Shown here in pieces: positions 13,402 through 24,284 of a stretch of 64,000 nucleotides of DNA. The notes below the pieces were generated by a model that saw only the letters and a program-made list of their open reading frames with translations, searched no databases and was not told the origin of the DNA. Both the position numbers and the translations under genes were made by a program. The DNA is from Molanna angustata (taxonomy: Eukaryota; Arthropoda; Insecta; Trichoptera; Molannidae): positions 18,132,347 to 18,196,346 of the forward strand of contig OY754977.1 of NCBI GenBank assembly GCA_963576475.1, read 5' to 3'. The stretch's first letter is position 1, and every line of letters starts with the position of its first letter.

Positions 13402-14817
13402 GTGTAATTTCAGGAGAGATGGACCAGCGGGTGAGATGGACCGGGGCTATTATTTCCAATTCCTATCACTAAAGAGCAATGTTTGCGCCGATATGGCGTT
13501 CATTTTGATGTTGTGTGTTGTGTGATTGTATATTCTCTGGAGAAAAACGCAAAGAACGCAAGTTATTTAACATTAAAGTTTTTAGACATGTTGAAAATTT
13601 TACGTACAAGAATTGGGTAGGCGATATAAGTAATTTTATTAGTGTTTGTTTAGGTTTTTCTCATATTAATAGATGTTAATAGATGTAAACAATCATACCT
13701 AATGTAAAAATTATTTGTTTTGTAAGACGGTTTGTTTTAAATGTCCGGTCCATCTCTCCTTACAAAACAGGAGAGATGGACCAGTGTTTTAAGGGATAGA
13801 CGGACCAAGCAATATTATTTTTTTTAGATTTCGTAGAAGGTATATTGATATATACATAAGTAGTAAATACCTACTTAATATTAAACAAAGATAATAATTG
13901 TTATAATTTTGAATAATTTTATCACCATCTACGTTTTCACTTCAGAATATAAATTCGAGACCTTCTACATCTCAATTACACAACACCAGTCAGACTACTA
14001 TTGAACGAGAGACCAATTTGGTAGGAAATATTAGAAATTGTATCAACAATACCGAGTCTTGAAAAAGTATAAATGTTAGGAAATGATCAAGAAACTTCGC
14101 AGAAATACCTATTGACATCTCCTATGCTGAGAGTCAAAAATAGAAAAATAATAATAAAACAAGACAGAAAACCACTTGGAGAAAAAAAAATGCCATTCAG
14201 AAGAAAAATAGTAAGAAAAGGAAGAAAATAAAAGAAAGGCAAGATAGCTCTGATACATCTACAAGTAGTTTTATTAGCCTTCATGATCACAGCGATCTTG
14301 ACTTAATCTGGGATGAAAATGAATGTGCAGAATGTGGTGAGCTGTATGGTCATTCGCGATTGAACCAAGAATGGATAAAATGTACCACATATGAACTCTG
14401 GTTTCATAAGAATTATAGCTCTTTCTCCGATATGTGCGATGGATGTAACTCTTAGGTGTAACTCTTAAATCTTTTAGTCGATCATTTGAAAATTACAGAA
14501 AATTGTCAATTTGAAATGATTACCCTTGTTTTTTTTGTTTAGACTTCCTTGGTCCATCTCTCCCACACAAGGTGGTCCATCTCACCCACACAAGGTGGTC
14601 CATCTCACGTGCCTTCTCGGGATAGATGGACCGAAGGTAGTTTTTTTTCATCACCTCAGTATTGCTTTATTTGTTGGCAAATTTGATTTATTTTATATTT
14701 TTTTCATTTTATAATTAATAAAGCTATGAATACAATATTAATTTGTGATTTTATTTCTAAACTGAACAAAGTTATGATACATTTAAAAAAAGTGGTCCAT
14801 CTCTCCTGAAGTTACAC
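13402..14817 (+). mobile_element. Pogo-like Tc1/mariner DNA transposon, internally deleted
   Basis: Terminal inverted repeats GTGTAATTTCAGGAGAGATG (left) and, inverted, GTGTAACTTCAGGAGAGATG (right) extend through GACCA and are flanked on both sides by the dinucleotide TA, the target duplication of the Tc1/mariner superfamily. Extra copies of the GAGATGGACC word near both ends look like subterminal transposase binding sites. At about 1.4 kb it is shorter than an intact pogo-type element, and only the 3' end of a transposase-like frame remains. The flanks on both sides belong to one minisatellite, showing insertion into that array. Confidence 0.8.
14140..14455 (+). pseudogene. Pogo transposase C-terminal remnant with PHD-like zinc motif
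   Basis: The frame ending at the TAG at 14453-14455 reads a lysine-rich stretch, then SSDTSTSSFISLHDHSDLDL, then ENECAECGELYGHSRL, NQEWIKC, LWFHKNYSS and CDGCNS. Many insect pogo-type transposases end in a PHD-like finger of the pattern CxxC..W(I/V)xCxxCxxWxH..C..CxxC. Here the first CxxC, the WIKC, the WFH and the last CxxC are visible, but at least two ligand positions have become other residues (TTYELW, KNYSS). The catalytic DDE core is absent and a stop lies upstream in the same frame, so this is a non-functional tail. Confidence 0.65.
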
Positions 14818-15619
14818 TATACACATAACTATAGAGACACTCTCAATTAAATATAATTTTATTTGTACTCACATGCACACATAAAAATAAAGACACTCTC
14901 GATTAAATATAAATTTATATGTATTCACATACACACATAAATATAGAGACACTCTCGATTAAATATAAATTAATATATACCCACATATCTACACACATAA
15001 ATATAAAGACACTCTCAATTAAATATAAATTTATTTGTGCTCACATACACACATAAATATAGAGACACTCTCAATTAAATATAAATTTATTTGTACTCAC
15101 ATACACACATAAATATAGAGACACTTCTGATTAAATATAAATTAGTATATGCCCACATATATACAGACATAAATATTGATACATTCTCAATCAAATATTA
15201 ATTTATATATGCCCACATACGCACATAAATAAAGAGACACTCTCAATTAAATATAAATTTATTTGTACTCACATGCACACATAAATATAAAGACACTCTC
15301 AATTAAATATAAATTTATATGTACTCACATACACACATAAATATAGAGACACTCTCGATTAAATATAAATTAATATATACCCACATATCTACACACATAA
15401 ATATTGATACGTTCTTAATTAAATATTAATTTATAGGTATATGCCCACATACGCACATAAATAAAGAGACACTCTCAATTAAATTGACCTAAAAAAAACA
15501 AGAAAAGAAATGAACAAAAATATACATATGCACACAGAAAAGTCTTGAATTAAAAAGTTATAATTATTACAAATGAATTAGTGATACTTGAAGAACAGTT
15601 GCCTCATCCTCTGACAAGT

Positions 15620-16410
15620 GGTACAGTGCAAATAATTTATTTATTATTTATTTATACATCTTCTTGTACATAATATAAACAAATATAATGCACACTGGCG
15701 GGCTTATTGCCATTAGGCAATTAATTCCAACCAACCAGTTTACAAAGTATGACAACATTGTGTATGTACAACAGCAAATAAAAAAGAGTAAAAGAAATCA
15801 AAGAAAATACACTTAAATACTATTAAAACAAAAAAAAATATAATTCATAGCAAGAAAAGGGATATGGTAAGGACAGGAGAGGAAATCGGGATCAGGTGTT
15901 CAAGGATAAATATTCCTTCTTTAGTTTTTTCTTGAAAATACTAAGTGAGTTAGACGACGCAATATCCGGACTAAGGCTATTCCATAATCTTGCTGATTGT
16001 ACTTCGAACGAAGAGCTGAGAAATTCTGTATTATGGATAGGTATGGATAGTGTTGTACGTTCAGCAGATCGGAGTGGAAGTCCATGATTAGATAAATAAG
16101 TGAATTTGCTTTTGAGGTACTGTGGCAGGTTTGGGTTCGAGAGAATATTGTACAATAGTGACAAAATGTGTATATTGCGCCGCTGGCGTATCCTGGGCCA
16201 ACAAAGAAGAATGCAGTAAGGTGATATGCGATCAAATTTTTCAACCCAAAGATGAATCTGATACATATATTCTGAAGACGTTCAAGTTTATTGAGATGCA
16301 CTTCATTTGCATCCAAATAGCATACATCGGCATAATCAAGCAATGGAAGAAGAAGTGATTGAGCAAGAGTTATTTTACAACCTAACCTCTGACGATCAGT
16401 AACTACTGCG
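15620..16410 (-). pseudogene. LINE 3' end (CR1/Jockey-like), frameshifted
   Basis: The minus strand gives RQRLGCKITLAQSLLLPLLD, YADVCYLDANEVHLNKLERL and QNICIRFIFGLK, then after a frame change near 16240 RQRRNIHILSLLYNILSN, SKFTYLSNHGLPLRSAERTT, SARLWNSLSPDIASSNSLSI and FKKKLKKEYLSLNT. This is the usual C-terminal region of CR1/Jockey-type proteins, downstream of the RT domain (LERLQ..RFI, then LWNSLxxxI, then FKKKLK). The 3' tail at 15640-15745 matches that at 735-892. The upstream RT and endonuclease are missing, so it is a 5'-truncated dead copy. Confidence 0.8.
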
Positions 16411-17204
16411 TAAATAATTGTACATATTGTATTGATGTGATGAGACGAAAGTATCAAAAAGTAATAGTATAGGTGAATATTCTTCGGTAAATATGTATTT
16501 CATAGAACGGGGCCTTCACCCAGAGATTTGATTTGTTGAAAAATAGATAGATACTAAGATGTGGATACATACCAAAATAATGATACATTATACAATTATT
16601 TTCGTCTACGAACGACCAAATAAGCGGTGAGCACCGAAAAAAAAACATATTACAATAAAAATACAATTATCATCGTTTCCTAGACAATAAAAGTCATCCA
16701 TAGCAAGGATTTATGTAGGTTAATTAAGGCAATTATTAAAATAATTGCTATCAATCATAAAAATATTCCCACTAGTGTTTATGACAAATTATGGATATGT
16801 ATATACATATATACTGAGGACACAGCCATCACCATGCTTATAAACCATGAGATTTCGTGGTATTGTAGTTCTTATCTCATTTGCATATTCTTATCGCCTC
16901 GAATATACATACCTTCATGTTAGATGTACCAACTTCTGGTCCAATGCCGTGTGATTGTTCCGTTGGACCCATTTTAATGTATTTTTGAGTGTTTGATTAA
17001 TGTTATGTCAGAAATTTGTGAAGCAACAGCATTCAAAGCCACGGTATTTACATTAACTTTTTTTACAAAGACAATAAAATAATGTCATGTCAACACTCGC
17101 TCGGACACGAGTTTCGCAAGAGATGTCATTTTCGCAATTGTTATGCCCGACACCAAGGTATTTACTAATTTGAGTCAATTGACGAAATTTTGAGAATATA
17201 ATTA
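16411..17204. other. Unassigned DNA
   Basis: No frame with a recognisable motif; AT-rich throughout. Confidence 0.4.
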
Positions 17205-17333
17205 GTATATTAGTTGCATGTAACACATGAGATCCAACTGTCGATGGCGATAGTAGGTATGTATGTATAATTGAAGAATACGTACCAAACTATGAACATT
17301 TAAACACAAATTGTAGGAAATAAAACATTTAGG

Positions 17334-17677
17334 TATTTTTTTTAACAGATTTTTAATTATCTCAATAGAGACGAAGTTGGAATATTTATTGTAGGAGAAC
17401 CGGGAAATCAAGGCACCTACAAGGCTTACGACCTGTCATCGGCTGGTTTACGTGATCACTTTATGCGCAACAATATATAGAACTTTCAAAATTGAATTGA
17501 TAGGGATCTCATTAAAAGGCATAATTGGTGAACGTTGCGCAAGCGCATAAAGTGATCACGTAAACCAGCCGATGACAGGTCGTAAGCCCTGTAGGTGCCT
17601 TGATTTCCCGGTTCTCCTACAATAAATATTCCAACTTCGTCTCTATTGAGATAATTAAAAATCTGTTAAAAAAAATA
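17334..17677. mobile_element. Inverted-repeat (fold-back) element inside R4
   Basis: Two arms of about 134 bp mirror each other almost perfectly: left TTAACAGATTTTTAATTATC ... CACTTTATGCGC, right GCGCATAAAGTG ... GATAATTAAAAATCTGTTAA. The centre is about 75 bp. A more diverged relative of one arm is at 21760-21890. It interrupts the R4 copy, so it arrived later. Non-coding. Confidence 0.75.
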
Positions 17678-18338
17678 TCTTTGACTCCCGACAGGGAAAA
17701 AAAATCCAATTTTTGCGCATATGCAATAATAAAAATATTCGACATTTAGGTATGTTTGTCAGAATAATATGTCATTTTTCCTACCCAGAATATGAAAACA
17801 GCACGACGGTATGTATGTTTTGAGATTAAGTATCAAACTATTAAGTCTTCTTAGATATTGTGTGTAGGCTACTGCCATACAAATTGTATGAAACGATGTC
17901 GTCAAAAATTCAATTTTTATAAAAATTGTTAAATAAAATTGAGATGTACTTCTACAATGTTAATATTTTTTTGTCGCAAAATAAATTATTTAGTTTGGGT
18001 GTTTCGGCTTTTTTCGATATTTTTAAAAACTTTGGAAATATAGGCAGTTAAACACATAAACTTATCATAAAAAATGTTTTTCTTAGTAAAAAAAATGTTT
18101 GAGAAACCCTGTAGTTTTTTTGAAAAATCATTTTGAGATTTTTAGTTTGTCTATATTCATACCAATTTTCAAAGAGCTTTATGGTTTTTAAGATATAGTT
18201 ATGGAAAAATACAGTAAAAATTCAAAAGTTGATAACCCCTGACAGAAACAAAAATTCTAAATTCTGAGTATGAACTATATACCTATATATTCTGAAATTT
18301 TGGGCTCTGCTAATTGAGCGGATCAAAAGTTATAAAGG

Positions 18339-18530
<192 letters not shown>

Positions 18531-18590
18531 CACGGACACGGACACAGGCACACTAAATAATGTTCTACTCCGTATAATATTCACTAAAAA

Positions 18591-20539
18591 ACTTAAGAAT
18601 TTTTAAATTGTGATTCACAATACCTTGGTATGTTTTTTTACCTACGATAAAATTATTTTTATAAATTGTTTAGATGATAAATTTGTGTATATTTTTTTAG
18701 TAGGCACGAGTCGACATTGGCCATATGTCAAGCGAAAGTCAAACTTCGCAGGAGCATAAATCCAGTCGCCGCCATCAGTCCGTGTTTTGTTTACACAGAA
18801 ATCTTTTTATATAATACCTACGTTATGTCCGGTAGACAATTTTGTTTATAAGAGGAACGTGGCCACCGAGTGTTGATAGTGGACTGCCGTGCCGTGCTGG
18901 CTCATATGAAACTTTAAATATATCATCAGGTCAGCTTGCAGAAGTTCAAAATGATTCATATTTATTTCGTTTTTTTCCAAAGCAACATCTAAAAATCTTG
19001 ATTCATTCCCATAGTTTTCCTATCTAGTATTTTTTGTATCGCTTCTCAGAAAACTACGCCAAATTATTCGTCAGGAGAGTCATTTTGAAGATTTATAATG
19101 TCGATCGTTTCACTAATCGAGTCTTAAAAGGTAGTGATGATTGAGACTGTAATGGTAGTGATAATTGAGACTGAAATTGTAGTGATAATTGAGACTGAAA
19201 TATTAGGGTCAAAACATTTCTAACTGGGCGAAGAAGGTAGTAAAACGTTCTTGAAAATATTCTTCTCGCCATGTGCCGGTCGTGAGATCTGTACATGCCG
19301 CTAAGTTGGTAGTCTTCTGTGGTATGGACTCCCAATAGTTTTACGCCATCGTTTATGAGGTCTTGATAATCATTTTTTTGCCTATCTAAGAGTTCTTGTT
19401 CTTGCTTCGGTACTCAATCGATCCATGTAGATTCTTACACAGCTATCTTATTTCTTAACTCTTTACTCATTTGTAGGTAGGTATATACGTTTTATACTTT
19501 TCAATTCAACTGCATTAATCCTGCTTTAAATTGTTTTCCCATACCAAGAATCACTCACATTCAGTGTTGAAACTATTGCAGGGTGTCTGACCAAAATATT
19601 TCCTATATATTCAAGTTTTTGATTTTCCTACATATTATATAGAAAGCCACTTTTTTCTTTAGTAGTAAATGATCATATAATTAACACCGAATATTCGTTA
19701 CCTACCATGAACTAAATTCGTTATTCAAGGTCAAACGAGTCAGATTGAACAGGAAAAAAAAACGATTTTACATATCACTGTACTAACATGATGGTTTAAG
19801 GAAAATTTGGGGCATCAACAATCAAGCCCCAATACAAGCTATCAAACTTTATTAAAATGGCTTTTAATATCTCATAGAAATAAGGCGTTTTCAACTATCG
19901 TATTAGGTACGTCCATAGGACTGTCCATAGGACTTAGGACTGTCCTCACAGCTCTTTTTATCTCATTGACTGTCATGCTCGTGGCCTTCCCGGATTTCTT
20001 AGACCAGTTCTCGTTCGCCACTCCAGAGTATGTTTGATCCATCATAATAGCATCATTATCCATATAGAATATACATCGACACGTACCTAAAATATAAACT
20101 AGGTACCTATTTCTCTCCTTTCGGTACTTGTAATTTCCTCTTCCTTAGATATTCCTTAGGTATATTATAATGTACCTACCTTTAACTCTCGATACAAATA
20201 CCGCAGAGGTGCTGCCTTAATGTGATAATACGCCATAATAGCCGGGTAACGATGAGTTAATGACACTTGAGTGGACATCAATGGGACACCCTGTAAACAA
20301 CACATGCATATTTAGCGGGTGCTCCAATTACTTTTACTGCAAAAACCCATTAAACTTAATGACTGAAGTTTCTTAGGTAAATGATACATACAATAAATTA
20401 ATCGGAATTGTATCATTAAAAGTTATCGATCTCAAAGGATAATATATAGATAGGTACCTACTTAAGAAACTAAATTAAGGACACCTTAATCGAACTTCAA
20501 GAGGAAAAGTAACATACCTATTAGGTACATAATTCAGCA
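18591..20539. other. Unassigned DNA with one possible exon-like frame
   Basis: The minus strand from about 19415 to 19093 reads KQEQELLDRQKNDYQDLIND, GVKLLGVHTTEDYQLSGMY and RSHDRHMARRIFSRTF, less low-complexity than its surroundings, then a degenerate tandem run of LQSQSSLP-like codons (19110-19200). I do not recognise the family. It may be a decayed transposon or gene fragment. The frame at 19807-20037 shows nothing recognisable. Confidence 0.35.
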
Positions 20540-20700
20540 ATGAGGTTCACCACCCATTCCGAATTAAACTGTCTTTCAAAGTGAGATGAAACTTGTGTGT
20601 GTGCATACACGCATTCTATTATTAGGTAATGCACACTCGCACACCTGTCGCTGGTTACCACAAATAATGTTATATTCCGTGATGGTTTGAATAATTGAAG
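20540..20700 (+). repeat. Dispersed repeat family R1, copy 2
   Basis: CAGCAATGAGGTTCACCACC, GTGTGCATACACGCATTC, GGTAATGCACACTCGCACAC and CCGTGATGGTTTG follow the same order as in the minus-strand copy at 51625-51810. Confidence 0.65.
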
Positions 20701-20782
20701 TATTGCATGAGGTTTTCAATGGTACTCTTTTTAATGTTTAAATATTGTTTTTCTTTAATTCATATATGAATTACCTACTGAT

Positions 20783-21134
20783 CTGGGGGGCAAGTCTTGT
20801 CCAACCGGCGAAATCAAAACCCTCGTGATTACCCATATCATGGATAGAATTATCATATGGAGTTCTACGACATCTAATGATATTATATTTATTTATTTAT
20901 TTATTTTAAATTCTTTACACTTGTTTTTTATTTTTTATGTGCGACCGACACCCGCGTCACTGGGAACATACCCGTGTCGGAGCGAGTATCAAAATGACAT
21001 TTATTAATTAGTTTGTCACATCACAAATGAAATAACTCAATAATAAATATAACTCCATATAATAATTATATCCATGACATGGACAATCGTGAGGGTTTTG
21101 ATTTCGCCGGTTGGACCAGACTTGCCTCCCAGGG
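20783..21134. mobile_element. Fold-back MITE, copy 2, loop enlarged by insertion
   Basis: Left arm CTGGGGGGCAAGTCTTGTCC ... ATCATATGGAGTTC; right arm AACTCCATATAATAATTATA ... GGTTGGACCAGACTTGCC ending CTCCCAGG. Between the arms, about 20885-21040, lies extra DNA beginning with repeated TTTA that looks like a LINE or retroposon tail inserted into the loop. Other copies have only a ~20-bp centre. Confidence 0.75.
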
Positions 21135-21139
21135 TTGAA

Positions 21140-21330
21140 AAACAAGGCAACTCCTATAGAGAGTTGTCCAACAAGTGTGAGGAATTGGAGAGAAAAGACC
21201 ATGGACAGGGTGCAATGGAGATGATTCCTTGAGGAAGGGTCAAGGCCTATCCTGGTATGTGTAGCCACTGATGGTCATGACACAATGCAGCTCTTAAAAA
21301 ACCAATCAATGAACAAATTCAAGATATGAA
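21140..21330 (+). pseudogene. LINE C-terminal tail, remnant
   Basis: The nucleotides coding NWREKTMDRVQWR and the following FLEE..AYPG are shared almost exactly with 42200-42320. The pattern (WR..TMDRVQWRR..LEE) looks like the extreme C-terminus of an arthropod LINE protein. Only about 60 codons remain here, and a small insertion breaks the frame. Confidence 0.5.
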
Positions 21331-21404
21331 TATATGAATTCTAGCAAATTGTATAGGTAAATGAAATAACTCGTTCGAAGATGGTGATGGTAAAAATAAA
21401 CAAA

Positions 21405-21520
21405 AAAACACTAGACTAGTGTGTGGGCATACACGCAAGTGTTTGAGTTCCTTTTATACATACTTTCTGTCGCTAGTTAGCCCAAATTGTGCGATGTGCC
21501 GTGATGGTATGAATGAATAC
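21405..21520 (+). repeat. Dispersed repeat family R1, 3' part
   Basis: Begins near GTGTGTGGGCATACACGCAA and ends GTGCCGTGATGGTATG, matching the second half of the family as seen at 20540 and 51625. Confidence 0.55.
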
Positions 21521-21759
21521 TTAAATGAAGATAAAAAATGTCGTTTAGATGTCTTAAATACGATGCTTCAAATTTTGATGTCTGGTAGAGGATGAGTATT
21601 AACAGTTTCAGATGGTGTTCATTTGAGTGCTACCCCATTTCTGAATTATTGCCTCATCGCGTGATCTTTTTTCTCACCTTGCAACACTGATGCAATCATT
21701 CACACACAGTGCTATCACGAAATCACTACAATCGTATATATTGAAAAAAATATATATTC

Positions 21760-21890
21760 TTTATATCTCAGTAGAGACGAAGTTGAAATATATATTCAAT
21801 GGAGAACTGGGAAATTAGGTACCCATAGGGCTGACGATCTATCATCAACTGTGTTTTTTTTGCGATTAGTTTAAGCGCTTGCGCAACACT
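21760..21890. repeat. Half copy of the fold-back element seen at 17334
   Basis: TATCTCAGTAGAGACGAAGT, GGAGAACTGGGAAATTAGG and GCTGACGATCTATCATC follow the order of the 17334 arm with many substitutions. Confidence 0.55.
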
Positions 21891-23084
21891 CAATCGACTG
21901 CATCGCAGAACGTCCAAGAGAACGTCGAAAAATATACGTTACACAAAGAGTAGCTCATGCTCTTGGAGCATGGAAACATCCACGCTCCAATATGAGAGGG
22001 AGAGAGAGAGAAAAAAGAAACCTCATTTTGAAAACGTAGGTATTATGGCAGACCACTTCTAGAAATTTCTGTAGCACTCGCGCCTAGCGACAACAAGTAT
22101 ATTTGTTTGTCGCTAGGCCGAGTTCATCGCCCTCGACGTCGGGCGTGCGACAATAAATCGCAAATGCGGTACGAATTTTCTATAGGTAGAATCTTCGAGG
22201 GAATTCGCGGACATTGGACTTGCTACCCCTCGGCGCAGCACTCATCGTGAGAAAGTTCCTTTGTAAGTGTTATATTGTTTATAAATTTACCTATAAGAAA
22301 CCCGTTAATTGTGACCAATATACCTACTCATTGTAAGTTTCAACCATTCTTTCATCTTCATATCTTCAAAACCACTGTCCTTGTAATCTTAATACAAACC
22401 ATATCAAATATCTTCGATTTGATATAGCAACAGGCTATTATTTTGCTAATTGAATGCGATATCACAATAAACTTGAATAACTGAATAAATATTTATTATT
22501 TTCAATAGAATTTACAACAAAAAGTACAGCAACATTAAAAATATTTATTTTGGTTAATTTTCCGCTTATAATTTCAGCGATAGAGCACAGCTGTGGTAAA
22601 AACAAAATAATTAGTCAGTATAATGGTGCCTTATTTCTTGTATAAAAGTATTTTCCGTTCACCGTATTTCTCTAGAGCATTTCGTGTGTTTAAAAGGCGT
22701 GTTTGATTCTTTAGTTCTTTTCTGCCCTTCAAAAGGACACCCCAACTAATAAATAGACTATACATAGGTACCTACTTTCACTGTCTTACCTACTCTGCAC
22801 GAATATCATCGTGTATTACTTTTTTCTTCTTCTTTTACATACCTGTTGTCTATATTCTGCATTTATTTATTATTAAAGGTGTGTGTTTACACTTCCTTCT
22901 GACTATATTATGCTGTACGAACTTACGCTTCACGTAATACGCCATACACACAATAACAACACTTTAAAATCATAGTGTGCACTTTCTACGCATAATCCGT
23001 TTATGTAAAAAGAAATTTATGTAAAAACGAGAGGTTTGTGGCAAATTTGTAAAATACGAAAAGAATCGATAATCGATGAAGTAG
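21891..23084. other. Unassigned DNA
   Basis: A GC-richer patch at 22080-22260, with CTAGCGACAACAAG and an inverted GTTTGTCGCTAGG, could be part of an unknown element. Otherwise no coding or repeat signal. Confidence 0.4.
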
Positions 23085-23280
23085 AATAAATACGCTGTAG
23101 GTACATAGCACATGGTAAGTACACAGCACACACACAGATACATTGTGATGAAACTTTTGGAATGCAATCTCAGCATTATACTTGTTGATAATCTGCAATA
23201 AAAAAACTTTAAAATTACGAAATCATATCTAATGAAATTATAACTCCTCACTACCCCTAGGGGTAGTGAGGAGTTATGAT
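23085..23280 (+). repeat. Dispersed repeat family R2, copy 2, with terminal palindrome
   Basis: AAGTAGAATAAATACGCTG, GTACATAGCACAT, CATTGTGATGAAACTTTTGG and ATACTTGTTGATAATCTGC match the copies at 11655 and 58335. It ends in a perfect 38-bp palindrome (23240-23277) centred on CCCCTAGGGG. Confidence 0.7.
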
Positions 23281-23544
23281 TAAAAAAATCTACCAATGGT
23301 TATATAAAACTGATTTTATATATCACAGAGTGCAGTGCGAATCTCAGATAAATAATATTATACAATGGTATTAAATATTCTTTGAGTTAAGTGAGTTTGA
23401 TAAATGAGATGCAATTATTTCCATCCATTGCATGGGTGTGTCATGGTTCATGGTGTAAAATAACACATTCGCCCTTAAGAAATGCATAGCAGGTTAATAT
23501 ACACACTCATTGGACTATCTATATTAAAACAAATATCTTCTTCG
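23281..23544. other. Unassigned DNA
   Basis: No feature recognised. Confidence 0.4.
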
Positions 23545-23690
23545 TCTTCATCAGTTCTCCTTCGTCCAGTATTGGACATATGTAGGTCTCCCTCTGAGAC
23601 CTCCATAGTTCCCTATTTTGGGCAGACCTCATCCATCCGCCTCCAGCCACTCGTCTTATATCGATAGACCACCTTGTTTGAGGTCTTCTA
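23545..23690 (-). pseudogene. RTE-like LINE C-terminal remnant
   Basis: Minus-strand frames give SGWRRMDEVCPK followed by NYGGLRGRPTYVQYWT, the same pattern as the end of the RTE-like fragments at 43862 and 40881 (RW..AQDR.LWR..GEAY.Q.W). At least one frameshift is needed. Confidence 0.5.
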
Positions 23691-24097
23691 TTAACAGGTC
23701 TTGGTTGTATGTAGGTATAATAAGTATTATATTTTATTCAAATTATAGGAAAAATTTAACTTTCCCTATTTGATTTTCTAATATGTTTATTCTTTACATA
23801 CTTTTTCTTCCTCTTTTTATGCTATTAAAATGAATATTTACTATCTTCTTTTCTATTGTAGATTCTTAATTTCTTTTTTCTTAATTAAAACACTCCTAGT
23901 ACCTACTTGTTCTAGCACATCTAAAAGTATGAAACATAATTATAACAAAACATCATGTTATGTGCCAATTAATGATATCTACCTATAAATTACAATTATA
24001 TCAAGTATCAAATAATTCATTATTGATTTAAAATTTCTATAAATTGTGGGTTAAATCTAAAGTTCAATAAATTACCTACCTAATTTAAATAAACCAG
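23691..24097. other. Unassigned AT-rich DNA
   Basis: No feature recognised. Confidence 0.4.
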
Positions 24098-24284
24098 GTG
24101 GGCAAGTCTGGTCCAATCGGCGTAATCAAAACCCTCGTGATTACCCATATCATGGATATAATTATCATATGGAGTTCAATGACATCTAAAGATATTATAG
24201 AACTCCATATAATAATTATATCCATGATGTGGGTAATCGTGAGGGTTTTGATTTCGCCGTTGCACCAGACTTGCCCTTCAGGTA
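24098..24284. mobile_element. Fold-back MITE, copy 3 (most complete)
   Basis: About 187 bp, nearly a complete hairpin: GGGCAAGTCTGGTCCAATCG, GTAATCAAAACCCTCGTG, CCATATCATGGATATAATTA and ATCATATGGAGTTC are mirrored on the right side and end CACCAGACTTGCCC. The centre is AATGACATCTAAAGATATTA. It has no coding capacity. Confidence 0.8.

Larger units (their letters stand above)
13369..15487. repeat. ~57-bp minisatellite, split by the pogo insertion
   Basis: About twelve diverged units carry AGAGACACTCTC, AATTAAATATAAATTTAT and CACATACACACATAAATAT in order between 14820 and 15487. Unit length varies around 55-60 bp. The words TTAAATATAAATTTATATAC and CCCACAT directly left of the transposon (13373-13401) are the first part of a unit whose second part resumes at 14820. 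Some units share the variants TTGATAC and CGCACATAAATAAAG, suggesting a longer duplicated register. Confidence 0.85.

Noticed and set aside
14087..14290. 67-aa minus-strand hydrophobic frame
   Set aside because: Antisense of the lysine-rich pogo transposase tail.
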